From Salinivenus iranica (GTDB lineage: Bacteria; Bacteroidota; Rhodothermia; Rhodothermales; Salinibacteraceae), in contig NCRB01000005.1 in assembly GCA_002894665.1 (NCBI GenBank), positions 20,937-84,936 of the forward strand: DNA of 64,000 nt. Direction: 5' to 3'. Each line of letters starts with the position of its first letter. The first letter of the stretch is position 1. A program made the translations under genes and the position numbers. Below, in pieces: positions 44,787 to 54,920 of this stretch. Below the pieces are notes generated by a model. The model was not told where the DNA came from and made no database searches. It saw nothing but the letters and a program-made list of their open reading frames with translations.

Positions 44787-46226
44787 TCATGCCTCCTCCA
44801 TCTTCTTCACCGACTCGGTGATGCCCGCCACCGCCTCCTTCGCGTCGCTGAAGAGCATCTTCGTATTGTCGGCGTAGAAGAGCTCGTTGGGCACGCCGGA
44901 ATAGCCCGGGCTCAGGCTGCGCTTGATGACCACGACCGTCTCCGCCTCATCCACATTCAGGATGGGCATGCCGTAGATGGGACTGCCCTCGTCGGTCCGG
45001 GCCGCCGGGTTGACGACATCGTTGGCGCCCACGACAATGGCCAGGTCCGTGGACTTGAACTCGGAGTTGATCTCCTCCAGCTCGTAAAGCTTCTCGTAGT
45101 CCACGTTGGCCTCGGCCAGCAGGACGTTCATGTGGCCCGGCATGCGCCCCGCCACCGGGTGGATCGCGTACTTCACCGTCACGCCCTGGGCCTCCAACCG
45201 GTCGGCCATCTCGCGCACTTCGTGCTGCGCCTGCGCCACCGCCAGGCCGTACCCGGGGACGATGATGACGGAGTCGGCGTAGCGCGCCAGAATGGCCGTG
45301 TCGTCCGGCGAGGTTTCGTTGACCGACTTGCCTTCCGGCACGTCAAGTCCGCCGCCCCCCCCATCGCCGCCCCCAAAGCCGCCGAGCATCACATTCGCCA
45401 GCGACCGGTTCATCGCGTCGCACATCAGCACGGTTAGGATCATGCCGGCCGCCCCCACCAGCGTCCCACTCACGATAAGCGCGGTGTTGTCGAGCACGAA
45501 GCCGGTCGCGGCCGCCGCGAGCCCGGAGTACGAGTTGAGGAGCGACACCACCACCGGCATGTCGGCCCCGCCGATGGGGATGACGAGCAGGATGCCGAGC
45601 AGGAAGGCCGCCCCGCCGAGCCCCACGGCGGCCCAGATCATCGCCCCCGGCACGGCCGGAAAGCCGGGCGCCGCCGCCAGCATGGTGCCGAGCGCCCCGC
45701 CAGCCCCCAGCAGGAGAAGCCCCGTCAGCACCCGCAGGCCGGGGAACGAAATCGGGGTGCCCGTCACCCAGCCGCTCAGCTTGCCGTTCGCCACCACGCT
45801 TCCGGAGAACGTAACCGTCCCGATCAGAATGGAGAGCGAAATCGTCAGGGCCGACACGATGCCGAACCCCTCGGGATCCACCAGGCGCCCCCCACCTACG
45901 TACTGCGCAAGTTCGGCCCCCGCCACGAGGGTTGAGGCGAGGCCCCCGAACCCGTTAAAGATCGCCACCAGCTCCGGCATCGCCGTCATCTCCACCGTGC
46001 GCGCCAGCGCCACCCCGATGGCCCCGCCCAGCACCACGCCCGCAATCATAAGGGGCCACGACAGGATCTCGTACAGAAACAGCGTCGCCACCACCGCCAC
46101 CAGCATGCCCAGCGACGCCAGCGCGTTGCCCGTCCGGGCCGTCACGGGAGACTGCATCCGCTTCAGCCCAAAGATGAAGAGCACCGCTGAAAGCAGGTAC
46201 GTGAGATCGATGATCGCGGTTTTCAT
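44787..46226 (-). CDS. pntB: NAD(P) transhydrogenase subunit beta
   Basis: 479 residues. About nine membrane helices (1-270) then the NADP(H)-binding domain III. Motifs: VIIVPGYGLAVAQAQHEVREM (NADP binding), YAIHPVAGRMPGHMNVLLAEA, VVGANDVVNPAA and VVIKRSLSPGYSGVPNELFY. Proton-translocating transhydrogenase transfers hydride between NADH and NADP+, using the proton gradient to make NADPH. Last gene of pntA1-pntA2-pntB. Confidence 0.95.
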   Translation of the reverse strand: MKTAIIDLTYLLSAVLFIFGLKRMQSPVTARTGNALASLGMLVAVVATLFLYEILSWPLMIAGVVLGGAIGVALARTVEMTAMPELVAIFNGFGGLASTLVAGAELAQYVGGGRLVDPEGFGIVSALTISLSILIGTVTFSGSVVANGKLSGWVTGTPISFPGLRVLTGLLLLGAGGALGTMLAAAPGFPAVPGAMIWAAVGLGGAAFLLGILLVIPIGGADMPVVVSLLNSYSGLAAAATGFVLDNTALIVSGTLVGAAGMILTVLMCDAMNRSLANVMLGGFGGGDGGGGGLDVPEGKSVNETSPDDTAILARYADSVIIVPGYGLAVAQAQHEVREMADRLEAQGVTVKYAIHPVAGRMPGHMNVLLAEANVDYEKLYELEEINSEFKSTDLAIVVGANDVVNPAARTDEGSPIYGMPILNVDEAETVVVIKRSLSPGYSGVPNELFYADNTKMLFSDAKEAVAGITESVKKMEEA

Positions 46227-46336
46227 GGGAAAGACCGTGCGGTGGAGAAAATATCGGGGGGATGCCTCGCGAAAACGGCCTACTGTTCACTCACGGAGAC
46301 CGCGCCGTGCACACGATGGGTCTCGAACGAAGCGGG

Positions 46337-46364
46337 ACGCAACACGCAATACGCAATATGCAAT
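46337..46364. repeat. 7-nt tandem repeat (ACGCAAT x4)
   Basis: In the 158-bp gap between pntA2 and pntB, ACGCAAC, ACGCAAT, ACGCAAT and ATGCAAT stand head to tail. The tract is AT-rich against its surroundings. Confidence 0.5.
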
Positions 46365-46384
46365 ACACAGCACGAAAACGCGCC

Positions 46385-46717
46385 TCAGCTCGCCGTGCCG
46401 TCCGTCCGCTGCGCCGCGGACGAGGCATCGACCTGCGAAGGGGGCGCCTGTTTTCTGCCAAACATCTTGAGCATGCGGTCGGTGACGAGAAAGCCGCCCA
46501 CCACGTTGATCGTGGCCACCACGAGCGCCCCGAAGCCGAGCCACGTGGACCAGGGCCCCTGCGTCATGCCCGCCGCCACGAGCGCTCCCACGACGGTGAT
46601 ACCGCTGATCGCGTTGGCGCCCGACATCAGCGGGGTGTGAAGCGTCTGCGGCACCCGGCTCAGAATCTCGGTGCCCAGGAAGGCGGCGAGGACAAAAATA
46701 ATCAGGTTGTCGAGCAT
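46385..46717 (-). CDS. pntA2: NAD(P) transhydrogenase subunit alpha, membrane part
   Basis: 110 residues from the ATG at 46717; the upstream open frame is not family-like. Three membrane helices with the conserved VPQTLHTPLMSGANAISGI motif of the alpha-subunit membrane domain, and VGGFLVTDRMLKMF near the end. The C-terminal 20 residues are a polar tail. Separate alpha-membrane subunits occur in Rhodospirillum-type three-subunit transhydrogenases. Confidence 0.93.
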   Translation of the reverse strand: MLDNLIIFVLAAFLGTEILSRVPQTLHTPLMSGANAISGITVVGALVAAGMTQGPWSTWLGFGALVVATINVVGGFLVTDRMLKMFGRKQAPPSQVDASSAAQRTDGTAS

Positions 46718-46840
46718 GGCCGTCTGAAAGACTGGAACGGACTGATGAGTGCGCCTCTGCCGGAAGGCAAAACTGAGGGATGCATGCGATGCGACGCGGG
46801 AGCCTGAGCGTTTCCCCACGCCCGGGTCACGCCTCACGGT

Positions 46841-48007
46841 CTATGTCTCTTCCTCCGTCGCCGGTGCGTCTCCCCCGAGGAGCCCGCGCACCCGCTCGTT
46901 CCGGACGTCGCCGTCGTGCGTAAGGCAGGCGCCGGCAAAGATGTCGTCGTCGAAGTCCGGCGTGACGGTGCCGTCCGCCACAACCTCCTCCACCATCGCC
47001 GCAATGGTCTTCGCGTAGAGCTGACTCGCGTGCACCGGCATCTCGGCCGGGAGGTTGGTGGGCCCCAGGATCTGCACGTCGTGCTTCGTGACGGCCTCGT
47101 CCGCCTCGGTATAGGCGCAGTTTCCGCCGTTGGCCGCGGCGAGGTCGACAATCACGGAGCCAGGGTCCATGGCCTCGACCGCATTCTCGTTGATGAGAAG
47201 GGGCGCGGGCTGGCCGGGGATGAGGGCCGTGGTGATCACCACGTCGGCCTCGGCGATGTGCGGCTTCAGGAGCTCCGGCTGTCGCTCCTGCTTCTCTTCT
47301 TCCAGCTTTTCGGCGTAGCCGCTCTCGTCCTGATCCGCCTCAATGTCGACCTCCAGCTCCACGAAGTTGGCGCCTAGGCTTTCCACCTCCTCGCGGGTCG
47401 GCTCGCGGATGTCGTACCCGAACACCTTGGCGCCCAACCGCTTGGCGGTCGCGATGGCCTGGAGCCCCGCCACCCCGGCCCCCAGCACCAGCACGCGCGC
47501 CGGCCGGATGGTGCCGGCCGCGGTGGTGAGAAGCGGGAAAAACTTGGGCAGCCGTTCGGCGGCGCGGAGGGTGGCGCGGTACCCCCCCAGTGAACTCATC
47601 GCCGAGAGGGCGTCCATCTTCTGCGCCCGTGAGATGCGGGGCACAAGCTCCATCGCGAGGCTCGTGACTCCCCGTTCCGCCAGCGCCTGCGCAGTTTCGG
47701 GGCGGTTGAGCGGGTCCAGGAAGCCGATGTACGCCTGCCCGTCGGCAAGCAGCTGCACCTCGTCGTCGGACGGCGGCGCCACCTTGGCCACCAGGTCGGC
47801 GTCGAACACGGCGTCGCGGTCGACCACCGCACACCCCGCCGCTTCATAATCGGCGTCGGCGTGGTACGCCCCGCGCCCCGCCCCGTCTTCGACGCGGACC
47901 GTTGCCCCGTCCATCGTCTGCTGGAGGCGTTCGGCCACGTCGGGAATCAGGGCCACGCGCGTCTCGCCGTCCGCGGTTTCGCGAGGAATGCCAATCGTGA
48001 ACGCCAT
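46841..48007 (-). CDS. pntA1: NAD(P) transhydrogenase subunit alpha, NAD-binding part
   Basis: 388 residues. Domain I of transhydrogenase, related to alanine dehydrogenase: IGIPRETADGETRVALIPD start, KVAPPSDDEV, NAD-binding VLVLGAGVAGLQAIATAKRLGA near 172-193, and the mobile-loop region TTALIPGQPAPLLI, followed by SVIVDLAAANGGN. Soluble, works with PntA2 and PntB. The 183-bp gap after serC implies its own promoter. Confidence 0.95.
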   Translation of the reverse strand: MAFTIGIPRETADGETRVALIPDVAERLQQTMDGATVRVEDGAGRGAYHADADYEAAGCAVVDRDAVFDADLVAKVAPPSDDEVQLLADGQAYIGFLDPLNRPETAQALAERGVTSLAMELVPRISRAQKMDALSAMSSLGGYRATLRAAERLPKFFPLLTTAAGTIRPARVLVLGAGVAGLQAIATAKRLGAKVFGYDIREPTREEVESLGANFVELEVDIEADQDESGYAEKLEEEKQERQPELLKPHIAEADVVITTALIPGQPAPLLINENAVEAMDPGSVIVDLAAANGGNCAYTEADEAVTKHDVQILGPTNLPAEMPVHASQLYAKTIAAMVEEVVADGTVTPDFDDDIFAGACLTHDGDVRNERVRGLLGGDAPATEEET

Positions 48008-48190
48008 CGCATCGAGGGCTGGGGTGAGGGGATTGAGTACCGCGTCCCGTACGGTGAATTGGTGTGGGTCCCTCTCGTTTTCGGGCCAACACCATCGTTA
48101 CGGCATCCGTCTCGGGCCGGCAAAGAAACGAAGAAGGGAGCCCGCGTGCAAGCTGCCGGTCCCCCCACGGCCCCAGAGTCCCAAGGAGGG

Positions 48191-49309
48191 CTACCGATGG
48201 GCCACCTCAAAGGCGTCCATAAACGACACGAGGGCGTCGACGCCCGCCTCGGGCATCGCGTTGTAGAGGGATGCGCGGATGCCCCCCACGCTTCGGTGCC
48301 CCTTCAGACTCATGAGCCCGCGCTGCTCGGCCTGCTTCAGAAAGACCGGCTCCAGGTCGGGATCGTGGAGACGAAACGTCACATTCATGATGGAGCGGTC
48401 CGCGGGCGCCACGGTGCCCTGGTAAAAGTCATTCTGGTCGATGCGGTCGTAGAGCTTGGCCGCCTTGCGCTGATTGATGGCGTGGATCGCGTCGACGCCG
48501 CCCCGTTCTCGGAGCCAGCGGGTCACCTTCTCTACCATGTAGATCGGGAAGACGGGCGGCGTGTTGAAGCGCCGCTCGGCGTGCGTCCCGTAATCAAGCA
48601 TGGTGGGGAGCGGCTGCGTGCGCCGCTGCAGAAAATCCTCGTGCACCAGCACCACGGTCACCCCTGCGGGCCCGAGGTTCTTCTGCGCCCCGGCGTAGAC
48701 GAGGCCGTACCCCTCCAGGTCCATCGGCCGCCCCAGGAACTCGCTGGAGGCGTCGGTGACCACCGGCACCTCGAGCACCGGGTCGTCGGTCATCTGGTTG
48801 CCATTGACCGTCTCGTTGGTCGTGATGTGGACGTAGGCCGCGTCGTCGCTGAGATCCCAGTCGGCCACGTCGGGCACGGAGCGAAAATCGTCGTCCTCGC
48901 TGGACGCCGCGATGTGGACGTCGCCCAGGAGGCGCGCTTCCTTCACCGCCTTCGTCCCCCAGCGGCCGGTCACCACGTAGTCGGCCACGCCGTCCTCGGG
49001 GAGAAAGTTGAGGGGCACCTGGTGAAACTGCATCGAGGCCCCGCCCTGCAGAAAGAGGATGTGCCAGTCGTCGCCCAGGTCCAACAGGGCCCGGAGGTGC
49101 TCCCGGGCCGATTCTTCGATCTTGTCGTAGGCCGGCGAGCGGTGGCTAATCTCCATAACGGACGCCCCAACGTGGTCGTACACCGGGAGTTCGTCCTTGG
49201 CCTCCTGGAGCACCTCCTCGGGCAGGGTGGCGGGACCGGCCGAAAAGTTGTACTGCCGCTCACTGCGGTCGACGGTAGTGGAATCGAGCCTGGACGAAGA
49301 ATTGTACAT
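48191..49309 (-). CDS. serC: Phosphoserine aminotransferase
   Basis: 372 residues from the ATG at 49309 (the YNFSAGPATLPEEVL core follows a 19-residue N-terminus). Class V PLP aminotransferase of serine synthesis, also acting in pyridoxine synthesis. LQGGASMQFHQVPLNF binds the PLP phosphate; Lys210 in YAGAQKNLGPAGVTVV forms the Schiff base; TPPVFPIYMVEKVTRWL and the ending GHRSVGGIRASLYNAM carry substrate-binding residues. Complete and of usual length. SerA is not next to it. Confidence 0.95.
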   Translation of the reverse strand: MYNSSSRLDSTTVDRSERQYNFSAGPATLPEEVLQEAKDELPVYDHVGASVMEISHRSPAYDKIEESAREHLRALLDLGDDWHILFLQGGASMQFHQVPLNFLPEDGVADYVVTGRWGTKAVKEARLLGDVHIAASSEDDDFRSVPDVADWDLSDDAAYVHITTNETVNGNQMTDDPVLEVPVVTDASSEFLGRPMDLEGYGLVYAGAQKNLGPAGVTVVLVHEDFLQRRTQPLPTMLDYGTHAERRFNTPPVFPIYMVEKVTRWLRERGGVDAIHAINQRKAAKLYDRIDQNDFYQGTVAPADRSIMNVTFRLHDPDLEPVFLKQAEQRGLMSLKGHRSVGGIRASLYNAMPEAGVDALVSFMDAFEVAHR

Positions 49310-49374
49310 AATCGACAAAGCGATGCAATCGAACGTACAAACGCAGCCCCCCTCGGCCGGGCCCGCCGACAGAG

Positions 49375-49409
49375 AAAACGCCCCTGCCCGGCCGGGCCGC
49401 ACAGGGGCG
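49375..49409 (-). terminator. Intrinsic terminator after the FKBP gene
   Basis: On the minus strand CGCCCCTG and CAGGGGCG (49409-49402 and 49386-49379) form an 8-bp stem with a GC-rich 15-nt loop, followed by TTTT (49378-49375). It lies 66 nt past the FKBP stop and 66 nt before the serC start. Confidence 0.7.
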
Positions 49410-49474
49410 TCTCACAAATCGGATGCCGGTGTGTCGGTCGGACCCATGCCCGCCCACACCCAACCGGACAAATG

Positions 49475-49951
49475 CTACGGCGTGACAATGTTGCCGCCCT
49501 CGCCTCCGGCCGTGCCGTCGCCTTCCGCCACATCTACGACTTCAATTTCGAAGATGAGCTTGCGGCCAGCCAGCGGGTGGTTGGCATCAATCGTCACCGT
49601 GTCCTCCCCGAGCGCCGTGATCAGCACCGGAACGGTCTGTCCGTTTTCGAGCCGGAGCTGGAGCTGCTGCCCAACCTCCGGATCCACCTCGCTCGGAATC
49701 TGGTCTTTCTCCATCTCCATGACCATATCCTCGCGGTGCTCTCCGTAGGCCTGCTCCGGATCGACCTCAGTGGTTTTGGAATCTCCGGGCTCCATGCCCG
49801 TCACGGCCTCCTCAAACCCAGGAATGACCCGCTCCTCTCCAATGGTGAAGCTGAGCGGCTCACCGTCCTCCGAGGTGTCGAACACGGTTCCGTCTTCGAG
49901 CTTTCCCGTGTAGTGGACCTGTACCTCGTCTCCTTCTTTCGCTTCTGCCAC
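49475..49951 (-). CDS. FKBP-type peptidyl-prolyl isomerase (SlyD-like)
   Basis: 158 residues from the GTG at 49951 (VAEAKEGDEVQVHYTGKLEDG), the usual family start. FKBP fold with an inserted IF chaperone domain: GTVFDTS, the catalytic-site region SFTIGEERVIPGFEEAVTGM, the insert YGEHREDMVMEMEKDQIP, and the return to FKBP at VTIDANHPLAGRKLIFEIEVVDV, a SlyD signature. The His-rich metal tail of E. coli SlyD is replaced by a short Gly/Glu tail. Cytoplasmic folding helper. Confidence 0.93.
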   Translation of the reverse strand: MAEAKEGDEVQVHYTGKLEDGTVFDTSEDGEPLSFTIGEERVIPGFEEAVTGMEPGDSKTTEVDPEQAYGEHREDMVMEMEKDQIPSEVDPEVGQQLQLRLENGQTVPVLITALGEDTVTIDANHPLAGRKLIFEIEVVDVAEGDGTAGGEGGNIVTP

Positions 49952-50273
49952 GACGCTGTGTCGGTTTGGTGCAAAAAGTATTTGGGATCGCAACTGACAG
50001 TCCCCTACGCACCCGGGGAGACAGTGTTCACCTCCTCGCCCCGATTCCTCAGAAAACAGCCCCTCCCGTCGTCCCTTCGCGCCCCCCCGCCCTGGGAGTC
50101 CTGGCGCGTTTCGAGCGCCGCCAACGGCGTGTGAGGGGCGTACGGCCGGATGATCCAGCGTGATAAGAGTGCAACGTGCACGAAAGGTCTTCATTTCCCC
50201 GAAATATTTCTCTGGCCTTGAGCGTTGTGCCGAGTGCTTTTCAAGCATCCTTTTCATCACTCAACCCCGAGCT

Positions 50274-50798
50274 ATGCACAACTCTCGACTTATCACTGCG
50301 TGCTTATCCCTCGCTCTGTTTGCGTTCCTAGCCGTTCCGGCCCAGGCCCAGCAGGGCGAAGCCACGCAACCGAACATCGTCCAGACGGCCCAGCAGGCCG
50401 AGGGCTTCAACACCCTCGTGGAGGCCCTTCAGGCCGCCGGCCTCGTAGAGGCGCTTGAGGGCGAGGGCCCGTTCACGGTCTTCGCACCGACGGACTCGGC
50501 CTTCGCCGCCCTCGGAAGCACGCTGGACCAGCTCCTGGAAGAGGGAAATCGCGACCAGCTGCGCTCCGTGCTGCAGTACCACGTGGTCTCCGGCAAAGCA
50601 ATGGCCAGTGACGTCGTGGGCATGGAGTCCGCCACCACGCTGGCAGGCCCCTCCGTGGGCATCCAGGTGAACGATGGCACCGTGAAGCTGCAGGGCCGCA
50701 ACGAGGCCACTGTGGTGCAGGCAGACATTGAGGCGTCCAACGGCGTTATTCACGTGATCGACACGGTCCTCCTGCCGCCCGAAGAAGGTGACATGTAG
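50274..50798 (+). CDS. Exported fasciclin (FAS1) domain protein
   Basis: 174 residues from the ATG at 50274. Signal peptide 1-24 (ending AQAQQ). One FAS1 domain: the H1 motif GPFTVFAPTDSAFAAL, LRSVLQYHVVSGKAM, and the H2 region EASNGVIHVIDTVLLPP. FAS1 proteins mediate adhesion or bind ligands outside the cell. The upstream open frame (from 50160) lacks features and was excluded. Confidence 0.92.
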   Translation: MHNSRLITACLSLALFAFLAVPAQAQQGEATQPNIVQTAQQAEGFNTLVEALQAAGLVEALEGEGPFTVFAPTDSAFAALGSTLDQLLEEGNRDQLRSVLQYHVVSGKAMASDVVGMESATTLAGPSVGIQVNDGTVKLQGRNEATVVQADIEASNGVIHVIDTVLLPPEEGDM

Positions 50799-50830
50799 GA
50801 TCGTCGCGTTTCAAATCGGAAGTGAGCCCC

Positions 50831-50868
50831 GGCCGTCTGTCCTGTGGGACGGACGGCCGTCTCATTTT
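50831..50868. terminator. Strong hairpin between fasciclin and blh genes
   Basis: GGCCGTCTGTCC pairs with GGACGGACGGCC (50831-50842 and 50847-50858; one G-T pair) around a TGTG loop. TTTT at 50865-50868 serves the plus strand. It sits 32 nt after the fasciclin stop and just before the convergent blh stop. Confidence 0.7.
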
Positions 50869-51842
50869 CGGTTTGCACGGACGGGGGCCCGCCCTCGCCG
50901 CTCGCGCTGCCGATACAGCCGCTCCACGATAATCATGTGCGGCAGCGTCATCACCGCAATCAGGATAAACAGGAGCGCAATCATTTCGTCCCGGTCCCCA
51001 AACGCCTGCAGTCCGGCGTACAGCCCCCCCAGCAGAACGAACGAGAGTACGGTGAAGAGAGCCGCCTTCTGGTAGAAGTCGACAATCGACAGTTTTTGGC
51101 CCTGGTTGCGGAAAAACCGGATCAGCTCGAGAATGTGACCGAGCGAGTGCCAAAGGCCAAAGTACACCGCGAAGGCAATCAGCGGATGGACAAATCCGAA
51201 GAGTGCCGTGAGGACGACAACATTCAGGGCTTCGCGCCCGCCCTTCCACGCAGGCACGGCCCCCGCCCCGTACGCAAGAATCAGGGCCCCCACGTGCTGC
51301 CCCACCAGCCCGAGGAGCGTCGCCGTCTGGTACGTCGTCGCCAGCGACCAGTCCAACACCTGCACGCCCCCAATGGCCTCGAAGATCGGATCGACAAGGC
51401 CCGGGAAGGCGACGATCGGGAGGCCGATGAGGAAGAGCCCCCGTGAGATGTACAGGAGACGGGCCGGAACGGGCGACAGGTCCCAGTACGCCATGTCGGC
51501 CTGCCCGAAGTGGTACATCGTCATCGCCAAAAAGACGGCGAGACAGACCCCCGGCGCGATGGGCCACAAGGCGCCGTACGCCGCCATTAACGCCAGGTAC
51601 GCCCCGTAAAACGTCGCCTGGTCGCGCCACGTGAATTGGAGGTCGTAGAGACGGGCCGCCACCAGATGATCGATGGCCCCGTGGGGAATGCCCGTGAGAG
51701 TGACGGCCACAAAGAGCACGACGAGCGCCGTCTCTTCGCCAAACGATCCGCCCCACCCGGCCACGACAGCCACAACGGTGGCGAGCACAACGGCAGCGTA
51801 CAATCGGGGCGTGCGAAGGGACGGCGCGGGGGAATCAGACAC
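50862..51842 (-). CDS. blh: Brp/Blh-type beta-carotene 15,15'-dioxygenase (retinal-forming)
   Basis: 326 residues, eight or so membrane helices. Conserved His sites of the family: GIPHGAIDHL, MYHFGQADMAYW, LWHSLGHILELI and TLPHMIIVERLY. Blh cleaves beta-carotene to two retinals, the chromophore for rhodopsins; Salinibacter is known for xanthorhodopsin and other retinal proteins. No rhodopsin or carotenoid gene lies beside it here. The C-terminal tail is basic (RQRERRGRAPVRANRK), unusual in this acidic proteome. Confidence 0.92.
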   Translation of the reverse strand: MSDSPAPSLRTPRLYAAVVLATVVAVVAGWGGSFGEETALVVLFVAVTLTGIPHGAIDHLVAARLYDLQFTWRDQATFYGAYLALMAAYGALWPIAPGVCLAVFLAMTMYHFGQADMAYWDLSPVPARLLYISRGLFLIGLPIVAFPGLVDPIFEAIGGVQVLDWSLATTYQTATLLGLVGQHVGALILAYGAGAVPAWKGGREALNVVVLTALFGFVHPLIAFAVYFGLWHSLGHILELIRFFRNQGQKLSIVDFYQKAALFTVLSFVLLGGLYAGLQAFGDRDEMIALLFILIAVMTLPHMIIVERLYRQRERRGRAPVRANRK

Positions 51843-52101
51843 GACGGGTCGGGACGCGATTCAAGTTTTTGGATGATGGCCGTAAGGTATTAATTGTGAC
51901 GGGGTGGGTCCAACGCCTCGGTCTCGTGGCGCCACGTTCCGACAGAGACGTTGCATTCGGGCCCCGAAGACCGTCCAGCCTCGGGGACATGTGCCCCGGC
52001 GCTCCGTCCGTGAATCTGTCGGCGCACGTCTGCAATCGAGATCTCTGCCTTTTATCCTTCAAGTGTTCAATTCTACTGTTCATGCATCTCCTCGCCCCCT
52101 C

Positions 52102-53694
<1,593 letters not shown>

Positions 53695-53839
53695 CCCGTT
53701 GCTCCGCCCGTCGACGGCGCACCCCCGAACAGGTCGAAGCTCCCCTCCCGGGTGCGCCAATCTTCCCGGGCCCCAATTGGGTGTCCGCCGTACCCTGCGT
53801 GTGTCCTCCTTCGGGATGCGCCTTCCGGGCACCTACGAC

Positions 53840-53893
53840 TTTCACCGAAGGGGGTGAAACCGGTGTGAGGGAGCTTCGGCTGACTCACGCCGG
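53840..53893 (+). ncRNA. Two abutting RNA hairpins downstream of pckA (candidate structured RNA)
   Basis: TTTCACC/GGTGAAA (53840-53859, 6-nt loop) is followed with no spacer by CCGGTGTGAG/CTCACGCCGG (53860-53893). The second has a small internal loop (GG opposite GA) and is capped by AGC-TTCG-GCT with a UUCG-type tetraloop. A strong terminator follows 12 nt later. Could be a pckA 3'-end structure or a small RNA of its own. No known RNA family was recognised. Confidence 0.4.
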
Positions 53894-53905
53894 GGGCTTT
53901 GCAAG

Positions 53906-53937
53906 AACCGGGTGGTCCACGGACCGCCCGGTTTTTT
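53906..53937 (+). terminator. Strong intrinsic terminator
   Basis: AACCGGGTGGTCC and GGACCGCCCGGTT form a 13-bp stem (one T-G pair) with a minimal loop, followed by TTTTTT and, after GCG, another T run. Oriented for plus-strand transcripts, more than 200 nt after the pckA stop. Confidence 0.85.
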
Positions 53938-53943
53938 GCGTTT

Positions 53944-54390
53944 TTAGGACCCCGACGCCTCGGTCGGCCACCGCGTCTCCTCCGGCAAATCGCCGTCGGG
54001 CGGCTGCAGCAAAAGCTCATCGGGCAGGTCGTTCACCTGATCGTCCGGGTTCACCACGGCAACGATGGGGAGGGCCAGCGCGGTGAAGAACTTCCCCAAC
54101 GCCGCAATCAAGAACTCCTGCTGGAATTCGACCATGTCCTCCACAAAGCGGCCGTCGTCGTTCAGGTGCCCTTGGATGTCGAGGTACAAGACGCGGGGCC
54201 AGTCGGGGAACCGGTCCTGCGCCTCCGTGAGCAGGTCGAACACGTCGTGGGCGGCCGTTTCAAAGTCGTCGCCTTCTTCCACGATGTGATAGAGGGACAC
54301 GGTGTTGTCGAAGTTCATGTGGATGCCCGGCGCGTCCGGCTTGTTGTAATCCGGGATAAACTCCGGCGCCTCATCGCTCGACGTGCTCAT
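53944..54390 (-). CDS. Acidic hypothetical protein downstream of chorismate mutase
   Basis: 148 residues from the ATG at 54390. No family recognised. Acidic throughout, with an ordered-looking core: FDNTVSLYHIVEEGDDFETAAHDVFDLL, WPRVLYLDIQGHLNDDGRFVEDM and FFTALALPIVAVVNPDDQV. The Asp/Pro/Glu-rich tail may be flexible. No signal peptide. It follows the chorismate mutase gene by 82 bp on the same strand, so it may share its attenuated transcript. Confidence 0.65.
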   Translation of the reverse strand: MSTSSDEAPEFIPDYNKPDAPGIHMNFDNTVSLYHIVEEGDDFETAAHDVFDLLTEAQDRFPDWPRVLYLDIQGHLNDDGRFVEDMVEFQQEFLIAALGKFFTALALPIVAVVNPDDQVNDLPDELLLQPPDGDLPEETRWPTEASGS

Positions 54391-54472
54391 ACGACTGGTA
54401 CGAAACGGTGAAAAGAGTGCGGGCGGTTGAATGTCCGCACAGGGCGTGAGATTCCAGTGCCCGCCCTCCCGC

Positions 54473-54784
54473 CTAAGACGCCTCCGGCACTGCGTGCGCC
54501 TCGTCCGTCCGGCGCCGGCGCCGCTGCCGCTCCACCGACTGGGACAGCACCTCCTCGTAGATCTGCCGGGCCACCTCCGGGGCAAGGCCGTGCTCTTCGG
54601 CCAGGGTCGTCACCCGGTCCAGGAGCTCTTGCTCGCGATCAGGATCGCGCACCGAATTGCCGTTCTCGGCCTTCGTCTCACAGAGCTCATCGACGAGGGC
54701 GTAGCGCTCGGCCAGCAGTTCAACGACGCGGCAGTCGATTTCATCGATGGTCTCGCGGGCGTCGCGGAGGGAAGGAGTCGACAT
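54473..54784 (-). CDS. Chorismate mutase (AroQ class, monofunctional)
   Basis: 103 residues from the ATG at 54784. Three-helix AroQ fold: LRDARETIDEIDCRVVELLAERYALVDELCETKAENG gives the N-terminal catalytic Arg, the second Arg and the Lys; VRDPDREQELLDRV and the last helix IYEEVLSQSVERQRRR complete it. It converts chorismate to prephenate, the branch point to tyrosine and phenylalanine. No prephenate dehydratase or dehydrogenase domain is fused. The leader region upstream carries a Tyr/Phe-rich peptide and a terminator. Confidence 0.93.
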   Translation of the reverse strand: MSTPSLRDARETIDEIDCRVVELLAERYALVDELCETKAENGNSVRDPDREQELLDRVTTLAEEHGLAPEVARQIYEEVLSQSVERQRRRRRTDEAHAVPEAS

Positions 54785-54855
54785 GGGTGGAAGCAACGGG
54801 TATGAACGAAAGCGGAGGAATGTCCACCGACGTTGGCCTTCGCTCCCACACATAC

Positions 54856-54891
54856 AAAACCCGCCGGGACCGAAGGCGATCGACCGGCGGG
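54856..54891 (-). terminator. Attenuator terminator before chorismate mutase
   Basis: On the minus strand CCCGCCGG (54891-54884) pairs with CCGGCGGG (54867-54860). Inside it GATCG pairs with CGGTC around a CCTT loop, and TTTT follows (54859-54856). It lies 30 nt after the leader-peptide stop and 71 nt before the chorismate mutase start, where a terminator makes sense only as a conditional one. Confidence 0.8.
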
Positions 54892-54920
54892 GACAACACA
54901 GGAATGCGGGTGCGTGCGGG

